From NCBI RefSeq assembly GCF_003994475.1, contig NZ_RZNY01000029.1, positions 1 to 62,566 of the forward strand: a DNA stretch of 62,566 bases, written 5' to 3'. Source of the DNA: Paenibacillus anaericanus. Lineage in GTDB: Bacteria; Bacillota; Bacilli; Paenibacillales; Paenibacillaceae. The notes below the pieces were generated by a model that worked only from the letters and a program-made list of their open reading frames with translations, was not told the DNA's origin and did not search any database. This document shows positions 26,458 to 35,781 of the stretch, one piece after another (positions within the stretch are counted from its first letter, which is position 1; each line of letters opens with the position of its first letter). A program made the translations under genes and the position numbers.

Positions 26458-28224
26458 ATGTTGCGAAAGAACAGCATTTTTATTAAGATTCTTATCCTGA
26501 TGCTTGGAGGTACCCTTTTTATTTCTTTCCTATTAACGCTGGCGTCTTCAACAATATCAGAGCGTATTCTACTAAATCAGGTTATCCAGAACGCATCTGC
26601 CAATATGAATCTAGTTAAGGATGACTTGTTAAAATATAACGACCAGGTCGTCAATACGATGTTACAGATCAATAGCAGCAGAGAATTTAAAGATTATATT
26701 ACCAAGCCTACAACTACATCTATAGAACATATTAATCTTGTCATCACTCTGGGCAGATACATCGATGTTTATAAAGATTATTTGAGTCCGGACAATTCTC
26801 ATATCATCGTTTCTGCACTTCCAGGCAAAGGCGGAAGACATTATTCAAGCAATGCTCTGAAATGGGACAAGATCCCTCAAGATATCGTATCAAAATATAT
26901 GACCGTTGACGGGACGATTCCAAATCGCATTCGATACTACAGCAGCCCCGATTTATTTGTTGAATCGGTTCCCTATGACAACTATATCTTTGCAACTAAA
27001 CCGTTGGTGGACAGTGGGACGGGGTGGATGTATGGATACGCAGCAGTTGTTATGGATGAACTTAATATTTATCGAAAGTATAGTCCTTATATTTCAGAAG
27101 GTATTCATATTTCATTAATATCACCTGATGGTACTATATTGTCCAGCAGTGATAAAGACTCCATCAGCAAGAAAGACTTAACGCTCCTCTCCACCGCTAC
27201 TAACGTTTCTCAGCAGCACGGAGGCATACTATCTGATACCGATGACAAACAAACCTATATTTCTTACTATTTACCGGAATTCAACGCATATTTGATAGAA
27301 GAAATTAATCAACTAACCGCTTTCGCTCCGTTATATACGATTTCATCTAAAATTATTAAGGTGGTTGGCATTGTACTCATCATCAGTATGTTATTTGTCT
27401 ATTTCGTTAGCAAACGTATTACCAATCCACTAAACAAACTGGTAAAAACAATGAAAGCCTCCAAAGGGGATGATCTTAAATTTCATCCGTTACAAGAGGG
27501 TGGCAGCTATGAGACCAACGTATTGACCAAATCCTATAATCGTATGATTAAAGAAATCGACCAATATACAGAAAAACTCGTGTACGAGCAGCAAGAGCGC
27601 AGAAAAGCCGATCTCAATGCGCTTCAAATGCAGATTAATCCACACTTTCTGTATAATACACTCAGCTCTATTAAATATTTGGCCAAAATGCACCGTACGG
27701 ATCAAGTAGACCAGACCATTAATAGCCTGATCTCTATGCTACAGAGCACGCTCGGTTCAACCGAAGATCTGATATCCATTGAAACCGAAATTGAAATCCT
27801 CAAGCATTATGTGTTTATTAACCAGATTCGTTATGGAGATCAGATTGAGGTCCACTATGAAATTATGGAGGACTGTCTACAACTCATGGTTCCTAAACTC
27901 ATTATTCAACCATTTGTAGAAAATGCTTTCTTCCATGCTTTTCCGGGATCTGTTAATGGGAATATTCATATTTTTATTCGGAGCCAAGAGGAGAATATCC
28001 TAATTGAGGTTATGGACGACGGGGTTGGCATGTCTAGCAACATGGACGAAGTTAACGAACGAAAAAGACACCATTTATCTGGGATTGGCATTCAGAATGT
28101 CCATGGCCGAATTCAGTTATTATTCGGCTCCCAGTATGGTGTCCAAATCGAAAGCGAGGAGGGCTACGGTACTTCCATCAAGATTACGCTTCCAGTTATA
28201 CAAAATCATGATGTTCAGGAATAA
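26458..28224 (+). CDS. YesM-type sensor histidine kinase
   Basis: A 588-residue membrane kinase: TM1 ~10-33, a ~265-residue extracellular dCache-like sensor domain, TM2 ~296-318, HAMP, then the His_kinase module with phosphoacceptor His396 in QINPHFLYNTL, and HATPase_c with IIQPFVENAFFHAF and DDGVGM. ATG 26458 has AGGTG six bases upstream. It starts 15 bases after its response regulator. YesM kinases usually sense oligosaccharides, directly or through a binding protein; here probably galactan fragments. Confidence 0.91.
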   Translation: MLRKNSIFIKILILMLGGTLFISFLLTLASSTISERILLNQVIQNASANMNLVKDDLLKYNDQVVNTMLQINSSREFKDYITKPTTTSIEHINLVITLGRYIDVYKDYLSPDNSHIIVSALPGKGGRHYSSNALKWDKIPQDIVSKYMTVDGTIPNRIRYYSSPDLFVESVPYDNYIFATKPLVDSGTGWMYGYAAVVMDELNIYRKYSPYISEGIHISLISPDGTILSSSDKDSISKKDLTLLSTATNVSQQHGGILSDTDDKQTYISYYLPEFNAYLIEEINQLTAFAPLYTISSKIIKVVGIVLIISMLFVYFVSKRITNPLNKLVKTMKASKGDDLKFHPLQEGGSYETNVLTKSYNRMIKEIDQYTEKLVYEQQERRKADLNALQMQINPHFLYNTLSSIKYLAKMHRTDQVDQTINSLISMLQSTLGSTEDLISIETEIEILKHYVFINQIRYGDQIEVHYEIMEDCLQLMVPKLIIQPFVENAFFHAFPGSVNGNIHIFIRSQEENILIEVMDDGVGMSSNMDEVNERKRHHLSGIGIQNVHGRIQLLFGSQYGVQIESEEGYGTSIKITLPVIQNHDVQE

Positions 28225-28254
28225 AAATAGCGCCACTCTCTTGAAATTCAGAAA

Positions 28255-29166
28255 TTATCTTATCAATTGCTTCAGCAACCTAAGCGCTGACCGCACACGC
28301 GGACGTTTAAGATGCTCCTGCACATAACGATATTCTGTTAATTCAACGCCTGCATCACGCATCGCATAGGTAAAATCATCGTCAAAGGGTAGCCTAGATT
28401 CCCATATACGTTTCTCCCAATGGGGAATATTCGCCAGCATCCACGAATCTTCCATACCCGGATGAATATAGGTTTCACATACACCATCAGGGAGCTTATA
28501 CAGTTTGTCGATGATCGACTGTTTGAAACTGTCATAGGTCTCCCCTTCTTGTAAGCCAAAGGGATGCGACAAAAGATAGTCTGGAATTTGTACACCAAAT
28601 GTATCCGCGAGCGCCGACGCAAGTGCGACTGGACGTTCAATGTTACTCAGCGAGCCTAGAAGCGGATCTTCAGCATGGATATACCGGAAGAATCGCGATG
28701 GCAATCTCCAGCGTGATATTCTCCAAAACGTCTGTGGGAGCAAGCTGCGCCCGGTTTCCATTCCATATAGGCTTCCCATATGATTATCGACATGGCTGAT
28801 CGTAATACCGGACTTCTTAACCAGCTCATATTGTGCATTGATCTCTTTCACCACGGCACCGGTCTGGGCACCCTGCTCAAATTCCTTCACCGTCTTATAT
28901 TGATGACCACTCTCATCATGTAGAGATGGATGACCTGTTAAGCTACTCCATCTCAAGGCATCAAACTCACTTGTCATCGTCAGATGAAGCCCCACATTCT
29001 GCTTCCGTCTACGGGCACTCCAGGCCGCAGCTTCTTCAAACCCAGGAGCTACAGCCATGATGGTTGCTGAAGATACTTTACCTTCTTCCAACAGATGCAT
29101 GATGGCTTCATTCATAGGAGCACTTTGCCCGAAATCATCACAATTGATGATTAATCTTTTGCTCAA
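28255..29166 (-). CDS. YdjC/ChbG-family carbohydrate deacetylase
   Basis: A 303-residue cytoplasmic enzyme of the YdjC family, metal-dependent deacetylases acting on N-acetylated sugars such as chitobiose. The metal-site motifs are present: NCDDFG (8-13), HLT (~61-63), and SHVDNHMG (~123-130). It starts with TTG, preceded by AGGAG, inside the end of the upstream symporter gene, a 29-base overlap that implies coupled translation. The pair suggests uptake of a small glycoside followed by deacetylation. The actual sugar is not evident. Confidence 0.85.
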   Translation of the reverse strand: MSKRLIINCDDFGQSAPMNEAIMHLLEEGKVSSATIMAVAPGFEEAAAWSARRRKQNVGLHLTMTSEFDALRWSSLTGHPSLHDESGHQYKTVKEFEQGAQTGAVVKEINAQYELVKKSGITISHVDNHMGSLYGMETGRSLLPQTFWRISRWRLPSRFFRYIHAEDPLLGSLSNIERPVALASALADTFGVQIPDYLLSHPFGLQEGETYDSFKQSIIDKLYKLPDGVCETYIHPGMEDSWMLANIPHWEKRIWESRLPFDDDFTYAMRDAGVELTEYRYVQEHLKRPRVRSALRLLKQLIR

Positions 29167-30460
29167 TATCGTGGTCTCCTCTCTTATTTTTCGAAAAATC
29201 GAACTTGACTGTATAAGAAATAATCACCGCTATTGCTAATAAACAAAGAGGTACGATACTCATTAAATAACGGAATGTTGATGTTGGATCAGGTCCCGGA
29301 TTATCGCCACTTTCATAGCCAAAAATCATACCTACTACGAAAAATGCTAGTGCCGAGATGAGTCCGCTTGAACGTGTAATAAATCCACTGACAGCCGTAT
29401 AAATACCTTCTCTTCGCAATCCTGTTTTCTCCGCATCCTCGTCAATAATTCGACCGCCTACGATCGCTGGAGTAACAAAGAATCCCGCCAATCCGAAACC
29501 AAATATTATGCCTGCTACGATACCGCTGACCAGATTACTACCAAACCAGAACGGAATCACAGCTAAGCCATACACAATAAGAGACAATCGCCATGCTTTG
29601 ACCCCATCCATTTTACGAATGATCCAGTACCATACGAACACTAATGGAATAACCGAGATGAAGACAGCCGCCAACATGATGGATACTTGCGCTTCTGTGA
29701 TATGAAGTACATATTTGGCGTAAAAAGGCATGATCGAGCTAACAAGTCCATTCACAGTTTGGGCAAATGAATTCGAGAAGTTAAATACCCAGAATTTTTT
29801 ATTCTTAATCGTTTCCTTGAATGCAGCAACCAACTTGAGTGGTTTACCCTCTTCTGGCTCTCTCTTCTCTTTGACACTTATCATGCAGATGAACATAAAT
29901 ATACCGAAGACACTTGCAAATACGATGGCCATACTGGAAAAGTTGAGTGCCGTGTAAATAATAGGGGCTACTACAGTCGCAATAAGTAACGCTACAACCT
30001 GATAGCCCTGTTGAATAGCAGAGGCTTTGGCACGAATACGATCTCCACGGAAAAGTTCTGGGAATAAAGCTCCATAGTTCACCCACAGTACAGTAGCAAC
30101 CGCCTCATATAGAATAAGCGTTACTAGAAACCAGGTGAATAGTCCATTTCCCGATAATCCGCCTGGAGGTGAGAATACAAGTATGAAAGTGATCATAAAC
30201 AGCGGAATTGCCCCAAATACCCATGGCCTACGGCGTCCAAAGCGGGTATTCGTTCGATCCGACCAGTAGCCGAATAATGGATTATTCACCGCATCCCAGA
30301 TTAGGAAGATCGTTCGAGCTAGTGTAGCAAGTCCAATCCCAAGACCTAACTTCTCCACATAGAAATAGCTATAAAATGAACTAAATGCCTGACTGGGAAC
30401 CATCATTGCAAACATACCTAATGCAAATGTGTATGGCGAATTGATCCATTTAGCCTTCAA
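29138..30460 (-). CDS. GPH-family glycoside:cation symporter
   Basis: A 440-residue, twelve-TM transporter of the glycoside-pentoside-hexuronide family, importing a small sugar with H+ or Na+. Recognisable from the early WDAVNNPLFGYWSDR (~52-66) and RFGRRRPWV. Start is TTG behind AGGGGGG at six bases. It is the first gene of a two-gene operon with the overlapping YdjC-type deacetylase. GPH members import melibiose, xylosides, glucuronides and others; the substrate here is open. Confidence 0.9.
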   Translation of the reverse strand: MKAKWINSPYTFALGMFAMMVPSQAFSSFYSYFYVEKLGLGIGLATLARTIFLIWDAVNNPLFGYWSDRTNTRFGRRRPWVFGAIPLFMITFILVFSPPGGLSGNGLFTWFLVTLILYEAVATVLWVNYGALFPELFRGDRIRAKASAIQQGYQVVALLIATVVAPIIYTALNFSSMAIVFASVFGIFMFICMISVKEKREPEEGKPLKLVAAFKETIKNKKFWVFNFSNSFAQTVNGLVSSIMPFYAKYVLHITEAQVSIMLAAVFISVIPLVFVWYWIIRKMDGVKAWRLSLIVYGLAVIPFWFGSNLVSGIVAGIIFGFGLAGFFVTPAIVGGRIIDEDAEKTGLRREGIYTAVSGFITRSSGLISALAFFVVGMIFGYESGDNPGPDPTSTFRYLMSIVPLCLLAIAVIISYTVKFDFSKNKRGDHDIEQKINHQL

Positions 30461-30696
30461 GCATATCCCCCCTAAATGGTAGAAAAATATTGCCTTGTTT
30501 CATACTATTCAACAAATTGACCATCTAATCATATCCCTTCATATTCATGTTCTAGAATTGGATAGCATCACGGCATTCTCCCATATTTACATATATTCTG
30601 TAGGATAAAGTTTCCAATAACTAATACTACCAAATTATACTTCTGCTCTCTCAATTCTGACAACAATAATATCAATAGAAGATAGCCAAAATTAAA
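30461..30696. other. Non-coding region upstream of the symporter
   Basis: About 235 A+T-rich bases between the symporter start and the terminator at 30697-30751. No ORF, cre site or convincing promoter was recognised. Confidence 0.3.
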
Positions 30697-30751
30697 ATAC
30701 CCCCTATTTACACATCAGAATGTTAATTCTTAAGTGCTTCTAAGGGGGTAT
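30697..30751 (-). terminator. Terminator of the small membrane-protein gene
   Basis: Stem ATACCCCCT (30697-30705) with AGGGGGTAT (30743-30751), an internal TTAATTCTTAA mini-stem, and TTTTAATTTT on the minus-strand exit side. Confidence 0.7.
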
Positions 30752-30775
30752 AAATAAATAGAAATCAAATCGTTA

Positions 30776-31117
30776 CTATACTACTCTTTGTCCTGTTACT
30801 ACACTTTGTCCTGTCAATGAATAAGACACTTCCTGTGTAACATCTCGACCGCCGCGGAAATTGGTAATTAGAGCACCTATTGTATAAATGGGGCCCCATG
30901 GAATACCCCACCAACCAAATAACAAACTAAGTAACGTAAACCCTAAGCCCTTTCCAACGGAACTCATATGCGGCTTTATGTAATATATGCTCGAATTTCT
31001 TCGAAAGGTCATGAAAATAATAGAAATACAATACGAATAGACTACAAATCTCCCTCCTTGTTGCAATTGCATTTCCAGCGATTCTTTGGATATGCCATCC
31101 AATCCGATAATATCCAT
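30776..31117 (-). CDS. Small membrane protein of unknown function
   Basis: A 113-residue protein with a convincing GGGGGAG ribosome binding site four bases before ATG and its own terminator. A short polar N-terminus, then one hydrophobic segment (~23-37), a polar stretch, and a second segment ending in FGWWGIPWGPIYTIGALITN (~66-85), rich in Gly, Trp and Pro. The C-terminus is polar. I do not recognise a named domain. It is probably monocistronic and could be a small two-TM membrane protein. Confidence 0.72.
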   Translation of the reverse strand: MDIIGLDGISKESLEMQLQQGGRFVVYSYCISIIFMTFRRNSSIYYIKPHMSSVGKGLGFTLLSLLFGWWGIPWGPIYTIGALITNFRGGRDVTQEVSYSLTGQSVVTGQRVV

Positions 31118-31280
31118 ATTACTCCCCCTCTAGTCCACTTATTTACACAAATATCCAAACAGATTGTAACAGAATATCCACATACTTCAAAGGTAAATAT
31201 TCTCTGTTTTCAATTAACCGGGTAAGCTTTTTAGAGGGTCTATCATTAATTTTTGGATAAAAGGAATAGGGAGTTAAACT

Positions 31281-31502
31281 ATGTCTGATATAAGTAAACT
31301 AGCGGAGGGAACGAATGATTTCGGAAAAGCGGTAACGGTCGCCTTGGTCTCCGAATTTCACCCACTACTCGAGTTCAATCCAGAAATTTGGAGACCACAG
31401 CGATTGAAGATACGGTCCGTTCACGGAGTGTACATTAGAACACCTAACTTACACCTTAAACTTCCCTACCATTTCCTGAAGTTCACCCGCCATATTACTT
31501 AA
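31281..31502 (+). CDS. Possible small ORF of unknown function
   Basis: A 73-codon frame with AGGGAG seven bases before ATG. Nothing in the product is recognisable, and its last 54 bases run antisense through the end of the chemoreceptor gene. Within it lies an inverted repeat, GGTCTCCGAATTTC (31346-31359) against GAAATTTGGAGACC (31383-31396), with one mismatch. It may be a real short gene, a gene remnant, or an RNA structure beside the receptor gene. Confidence 0.25.
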   Translation: MSDISKLAEGTNDFGKAVTVALVSEFHPLLEFNPEIWRPQRLKIRSVHGVYIRTPNLHLKLPYHFLKFTRHIT

Positions 31503-33461
31503 TGACTCTGATGATTTCGATATCTCTTCCATTGAACGATATTGATCCGTAACCGATTGCGAAACCGTGTCTAATTGAGTGGATCCCTCTTTCACGATGC
31601 CCACGACTTCTTGCATAGAAGCAGATACCTCTTCTGTTCCTGCGGACATTTGTTCCGAAGCTGCAGAAACCTCCTGGATCTGTTCATTTACATTTTGAAT
31701 GGACTCTGTAATTTTATTAAATGCTTCCCCTACTCTTTCCACCCGTTGTACCCCTATACCCACTTCAGCAATGCCATTGTTCATGGAGCTTGAAGCTTTG
31801 CCGATGGCCTGCAAAATTTCGTTAATTATATTGGAGATCTCCCCCGTTGCACTTCCCGTTTGCTCTGCTAATTTCTTAACCTCTCCTGCAACAACCGCGA
31901 ATCCCCGGCCATGTTCACCTGCTCTAGCCGCTTCAATAGAAGCATTCAATGACAATAAATTCGTCTGATTAGCAACTACAGATATAAGCTGAACCGTTTT
32001 GTTAATGGCATGGGATTTCTCTTCAAGTGAACGAATCGTTTCAGCTGTGTCTCCAACTGACTTCGCCACTTGATCCATTTGGATCACAGCCTCTTTAATA
32101 TCCTGATTACCACGGACAACCTCTTCAACAGTCATATAAGCCGCTTCAGAAACGCCAGCTGCAGAACTAGCAATTTTCTGAATACCTACCGACATTTCCT
32201 CCATTGCGAGGTTAGTTTGGCTCAATGCTTCAACTTGTAGATCCGAGCCTTTTACAACAAAGTGAACCGACTTGGAAATCTGCTCAGCAGCTTGTGTTGA
32301 TTCATGTGCAATCGCTGTAAGTTCTTCGGAGGAAGCAGCCACATGTTCTGTCGTTTCCGAAATCTTACGTACCATGATCGCAAATGATGCCAGCATGTCA
32401 TTAATACCCCGTTTAATCTGTTCGATCTCATCCTGCCCTTTGATTCGTAATTGCTGAGTTAAGTCCCCCGCTGCTACTTTATGCATCACATTCGAAATTT
32501 TCAGCAACGGACGTAAGGTAAGCATGGACATGAGTACAGAAAGGATGGCTACGAACAAAAGAGAAATGCTAATAAAGATAATTGCATTCTGTCTCATCTT
32601 GTCTACAACTTGATACACTTCATCTTGCGGGGCTGTGACAAGGAGTTTCCACCCCGTAGTTTCTATCGTATGGAACGCCGCTTCTTTCCACTCGCCCTTT
32701 TCAGGATATGTTATATCCCCGCTATCATTCTGAAAAACACTACTTTGGAAGATCTCAATCTTTTCAGGAGTAGCCAAAGTCTTGTCCGTATAGTTCTTTC
32801 CAATCTTATTACTATCTGGATGAGCTAGATATGTCCCATCTTGGGACAACAAGAAACCATAACTATTCTCGCCTAGTTTAATTCCCTTAATCAGATCCAT
32901 CAATGTGCTTGCATCAAGCTCTGGTTGGATCGCTCCTACAAACTCACCCTTTTCATTGATAATTGGCACATCAAAGAAAATAGTAAATTTATTCGTACCA
33001 TCAATTTGAGTAATGTTAGAAATAACTGATTCTTTACTTTCTCTTACAGCCATTATATTGGGGAATTTTGAACCATCGATTTCTTCCCCATTAGAGCTCG
33101 TTACATATCCGTCTTTATCAACAAATGAAATCACGTCTATATTTGGATTACTTTGAGCCATGATCTTCAAAAAAGGCATAATATAACTAGCGTCTCCCTT
33201 ATTCATTTCGGGATTCTCTTTAAGTATCTTTTCCACGGAGGCAATTTGTTCTTTCAACCAGTCGTTAATAGAATCCGCCTCATTAATAGCCGTACGCTCT
33301 CGTTCACCGTCTGTCTGCTTCTCTAAAGTAGAACTAAACTGTGATAATAAGATGAAGGTCACAACCATGAGCGGAATAATTGCTAACACAAGAAATATTC
33401 CGGTTAGCTTTACTTTCAATGAATCTAACTTTCTTAGCCACACTTTCAATTTTACTCCCAC
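31449..33461 (-). CDS. Methyl-accepting chemotaxis protein
   Basis: A 670-residue membrane chemoreceptor. TM1 (~14-36), a ~250-residue extracellular dCache sensor ([18 protein letters not shown] and similar strands), TM2 (~290-312), HAMP (~313-365), and a cytoplasmic signalling coiled coil whose hairpin tip contains [20 protein letters not shown], the CheA/CheW contact region. I choose the GTG at 33461, with AAGGAG ten bases upstream, over more distant ATG codons. It is monocistronic with a SigD-like promoter. dCache receptors often sense small carboxylates, amino acids or sugars; the ligand is unknown. Confidence 0.92.
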   Translation of the reverse strand: MGVKLKVWLRKLDSLKVKLTGIFLVLAIIPLMVVTFILLSQFSSTLEKQTDGERERTAINEADSINDWLKEQIASVEKILKENPEMNKGDASYIMPFLKIMAQSNPNIDVISFVDKDGYVTSSNGEEIDGSKFPNIMAVRESKESVISNITQIDGTNKFTIFFDVPIINEKGEFVGAIQPELDASTLMDLIKGIKLGENSYGFLLSQDGTYLAHPDSNKIGKNYTDKTLATPEKIEIFQSSVFQNDSGDITYPEKGEWKEAAFHTIETTGWKLLVTAPQDEVYQVVDKMRQNAIIFISISLLFVAILSVLMSMLTLRPLLKISNVMHKVAAGDLTQQLRIKGQDEIEQIKRGINDMLASFAIMVRKISETTEHVAASSEELTAIAHESTQAAEQISKSVHFVVKGSDLQVEALSQTNLAMEEMSVGIQKIASSAAGVSEAAYMTVEEVVRGNQDIKEAVIQMDQVAKSVGDTAETIRSLEEKSHAINKTVQLISVVANQTNLLSLNASIEAARAGEHGRGFAVVAGEVKKLAEQTGSATGEISNIINEILQAIGKASSSMNNGIAEVGIGVQRVERVGEAFNKITESIQNVNEQIQEVSAASEQMSAGTEEVSASMQEVVGIVKEGSTQLDTVSQSVTDQYRSMEEISKSSESLSNMAGELQEMVGKFKV

Positions 33462-33536
33462 AATTGGCCCTCTCCTTGTCATGTCATGTTGATATTTACA
33501 AACCATGATTCTGCTTATAAATATGTACCACGACTA

Positions 33537-33564
33537 ATATCGGTAAAATTTGAAGGGTTTGTTA
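33537..33564 (-). promoter_or_regulatory. SigD-like promoter of the chemoreceptor gene
   Basis: Minus strand: TAAC (33564-33561), 16-base spacer, ACCGATAT (33544-33537), close to the motility sigma consensus TAAA/GCCGATAA. It lies about 75 bases upstream of the chosen GTG. Chemoreceptor genes are commonly SigD-controlled. Confidence 0.5.
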
Positions 33565-33735
33565 TACTAAGATTCGTAACCCCACAAATTACTACAACGT
33601 CTTCTAGAAAATATCCATGAAATAGTATGGCGAAGTAAATTATCGCAATTGGATACCAGAGTTGAGAGATCAAACACTTACGCTCGACCATTGCCATTTT
33701 ATTAATTTCCATATACTTATTAAAATCGTCAACCT

Positions 33736-33760
33736 AAAAACCTTAATTTATAAGGTTTTT
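33736..33760 (+). terminator. Intrinsic terminator in the divergent gap
   Basis: Perfect 10-bp stem AAAAACCTTA/TAAGGTTTTT with a 5-base loop and a T-rich exit on the plus strand. No clear gene precedes it; it may insulate the surface operon or end a short unannotated transcript. The rest of 33565-33923 shows nothing else I can support. Confidence 0.6.
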
Positions 33761-33923
33761 TTATGTTTTTATTTTTGTGAAGAAATTAATTTGAGGTTTG
33801 CTGAAATCGCCGAATTGAAGAAAAGGTATACGTTTCTTATAATCACGATGATCGAGTTCGTTACTGTCTATATCGAATGAATACTTCGGAGGTTGAGAGG
33901 AGAGTGAGTGATCGGTAATCCAC

Positions 33924-33952
33924 TTATCAAAAACTTGTAAGCGCTTTATATT
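33924..33952 (+). promoter_or_regulatory. Promoter of the cohesin/dockerin operon with cre site
   Basis: TTATCA (33924-33929), 17-base spacer, TATATT (33947-33952). The cre-type sequence TGTAAGCGCTTTAT (33936-33949) covers the spacer and -10, so CcpA bound here should exclude RNA polymerase. The 14-mer is identical to the one upstream of ganS. Confidence 0.65.
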
Positions 33953-34053
33953 GTGGATTTAGTTCATTTTTTTTAGAAAAGCTTATATCTTGGTGGGGGC
34001 TTAGAGGGTGTCAGTTCGAAAATATGAATTAGTTAAGGAAGGAGATGTAAGTA

Positions 34054-35769
34054 ATGAAATATATGCGTCTTGTTATACCAGTTATCGTGTTGTGCCTCAT
34101 GATTACCGCTCCATTGAATGCAATTGCATCAGGGCAAACTAGGGCAATTACTTCTACAATTAGCATGGAGTCGGATACGAAACGAGTAACAACGGGTGAT
34201 AAAGTAACGGTCAAGATTGTCGTTCGTGAGGTCTCTGATCTATATGGAATTCAATTCCTTATAAAGTATGACCCTTCTAAACTGTCTTTGGAGGATGTAA
34301 AGCCGCTTGGAGACTATAAAGATTTTAGCGGTCAAAAAGTCGATCATATTAATGGTACGATTTTGCTACCCGTACTTCGCGAGGGAGCATCCAGTACATC
34401 ATCAGAAGCCCTTCTAAACATTGCAGAGCTTCGATTTACTGCCAAGGCGGCCGGTAATGCGAGCCTTGAAATACAACAACTCAAAGCGATTTCGAGCGAT
34501 ACCTATCAGAATACTGCAGGTTATAAAGATCTCCGGGAGTTTGCCATTACTACCAGTGGGGTCTTGAATATCGTAATTCAGAACTCAAGCACAATCGATC
34601 CCAACCCAAGTCCTGGTACGAGTCCAAACCCGAGTCCTGGCACTGTGACTACGCCGGGGTCTGAAGCAAAACAGAAGCTACAAAGTGTGGCAAAAGCGCT
34701 CAACGAGCAGAAGCCTCAACAAGCACTTGATGAATTAACTACGCTGCTCTCGAAAGGTGTCAGTGCCCTTTCTGTTGCGGAACGCGAGGAATTGAAGAGC
34801 TTAAGTCAACAACTACTGCAACAGTTGCAGGAAAGCGTTCAAACAACAATAGATTCTGCAGTCAACGCTAATAAGCTTGATGATGAGTCATTAATAATGG
34901 CTATACAAGCGATTAGTAAACTGACTGGACTTGCTACAACACATAATTTGCAACTACCAGCCGATAAGGAAGTCCACTTGCAACTGGCAAAAGGTAAGGC
35001 CGGTGCCCAATCTCTGTTGGTAACACTGAGTCAGGCTCAATTACTGGAGCAGTACAATGTTTCTCTCGTTCTTAACTATGATGCAACTAATTTACAGAAA
35101 CATAAGTTGGGTGTATACCTGTGGAACGAATCTACTACTTCTTGGGACTACATTCGGAGTGCCAAGCAATACAAAGATGGGTTCAAACTCTCCACTAACA
35201 AACCTGGTATCTATGCAGTGATGGAGTTTCCAACAAATTTCGCGGATATAGATATGATTTACAAAGAAGCTCAGCATGCAATTGAGGCTCTATCTGCTAA
35301 GTATCTAATGTTGGGAACAGGAGATAACAAGTTTTCTCCTAATAAAGAGATTACACGAGCTGAATTTGTCGCTTTGGTAACTCGCATTCTAAATCTAGAT
35401 CCATTATCTCAATATACAGATTCTTTTAAAGATGTTGATTTGAAGGCTTGGTACGCGGCTGAAGTGAATGCTGCTAAGAAAGCAGGGATCATTCAAGGGG
35501 ATGGATCCAACTTTAATCCTAATGAGAAACTAACGCGTGAAGCCATGGCTGTCATGCTAGTAAATGCGGGTCTATTAAATACGAAAGCACAGGCAACAGA
35601 CAAATTTGCGGATGATGCCTCCATTAGCGATTGGGCCAAAGACGCTATTTATCAAGCTAGAGAAAATGGTCTTATTAAAGGAGTTGGAAGCAACATCCTC
35701 TCGCCTAAATCCAGTGCTACTCGTGCGGATGTGGCAGTGATCCTGCTGCGCCTGATCGAACAACAATAA
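34054..35769 (+). CDS. Cell-wall-anchored cohesin protein (cohesin-SLH)
   Basis: A 571-residue secreted protein expected to hold dockerin-bearing partners on the cell wall. Signal peptide (1-26, ending AIASG), a cohesin domain (~32-178; the LYGIQFLIKYDPSKLSL strand pair is diagnostic), a Pro-rich linker (~182-203), a helical, Gln/Leu-rich segment (~204-290), a beta-rich pre-SLH module resembling the one in the galactanase (~300-393), and three SLH domains (~396-452, 456-515, 517-571; ITRAE and LTREA motifs) that bind secondary cell-wall polymer. Start ATG has AAGGAG nine bases upstream. It leads a three-gene operon whose other products both carry dockerins. Confidence 0.88.
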   Translation: MKYMRLVIPVIVLCLMITAPLNAIASGQTRAITSTISMESDTKRVTTGDKVTVKIVVREVSDLYGIQFLIKYDPSKLSLEDVKPLGDYKDFSGQKVDHINGTILLPVLREGASSTSSEALLNIAELRFTAKAAGNASLEIQQLKAISSDTYQNTAGYKDLREFAITTSGVLNIVIQNSSTIDPNPSPGTSPNPSPGTVTTPGSEAKQKLQSVAKALNEQKPQQALDELTTLLSKGVSALSVAEREELKSLSQQLLQQLQESVQTTIDSAVNANKLDDESLIMAIQAISKLTGLATTHNLQLPADKEVHLQLAKGKAGAQSLLVTLSQAQLLEQYNVSLVLNYDATNLQKHKLGVYLWNESTTSWDYIRSAKQYKDGFKLSTNKPGIYAVMEFPTNFADIDMIYKEAQHAIEALSAKYLMLGTGDNKFSPNKEITRAEFVALVTRILNLDPLSQYTDSFKDVDLKAWYAAEVNAAKKAGIIQGDGSNFNPNEKLTREAMAVMLVNAGLLNTKAQATDKFADDASISDWAKDAIYQARENGLIKGVGSNILSPKSSATRADVAVILLRLIEQQ

Positions 35770-35781
35770 GGAGTGAGTCTA

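Noticed and set aside
29844..30086. Cys/Ser-rich minus-strand frame inside the symporter gene
   Set aside because: Shadow of the GPH symporter; no start signal.
31346..31396. Inverted repeat as a terminator for the chemoreceptor gene
   Set aside because: No T-run follows on the minus strand, and it lies about 50 bases past the stop inside a possible short ORF.
33515..33880. Two short frames (65 and 72 codons) in the divergent gap
   Set aside because: No ribosome sites or recognisable products; they overlap each other and a terminator.
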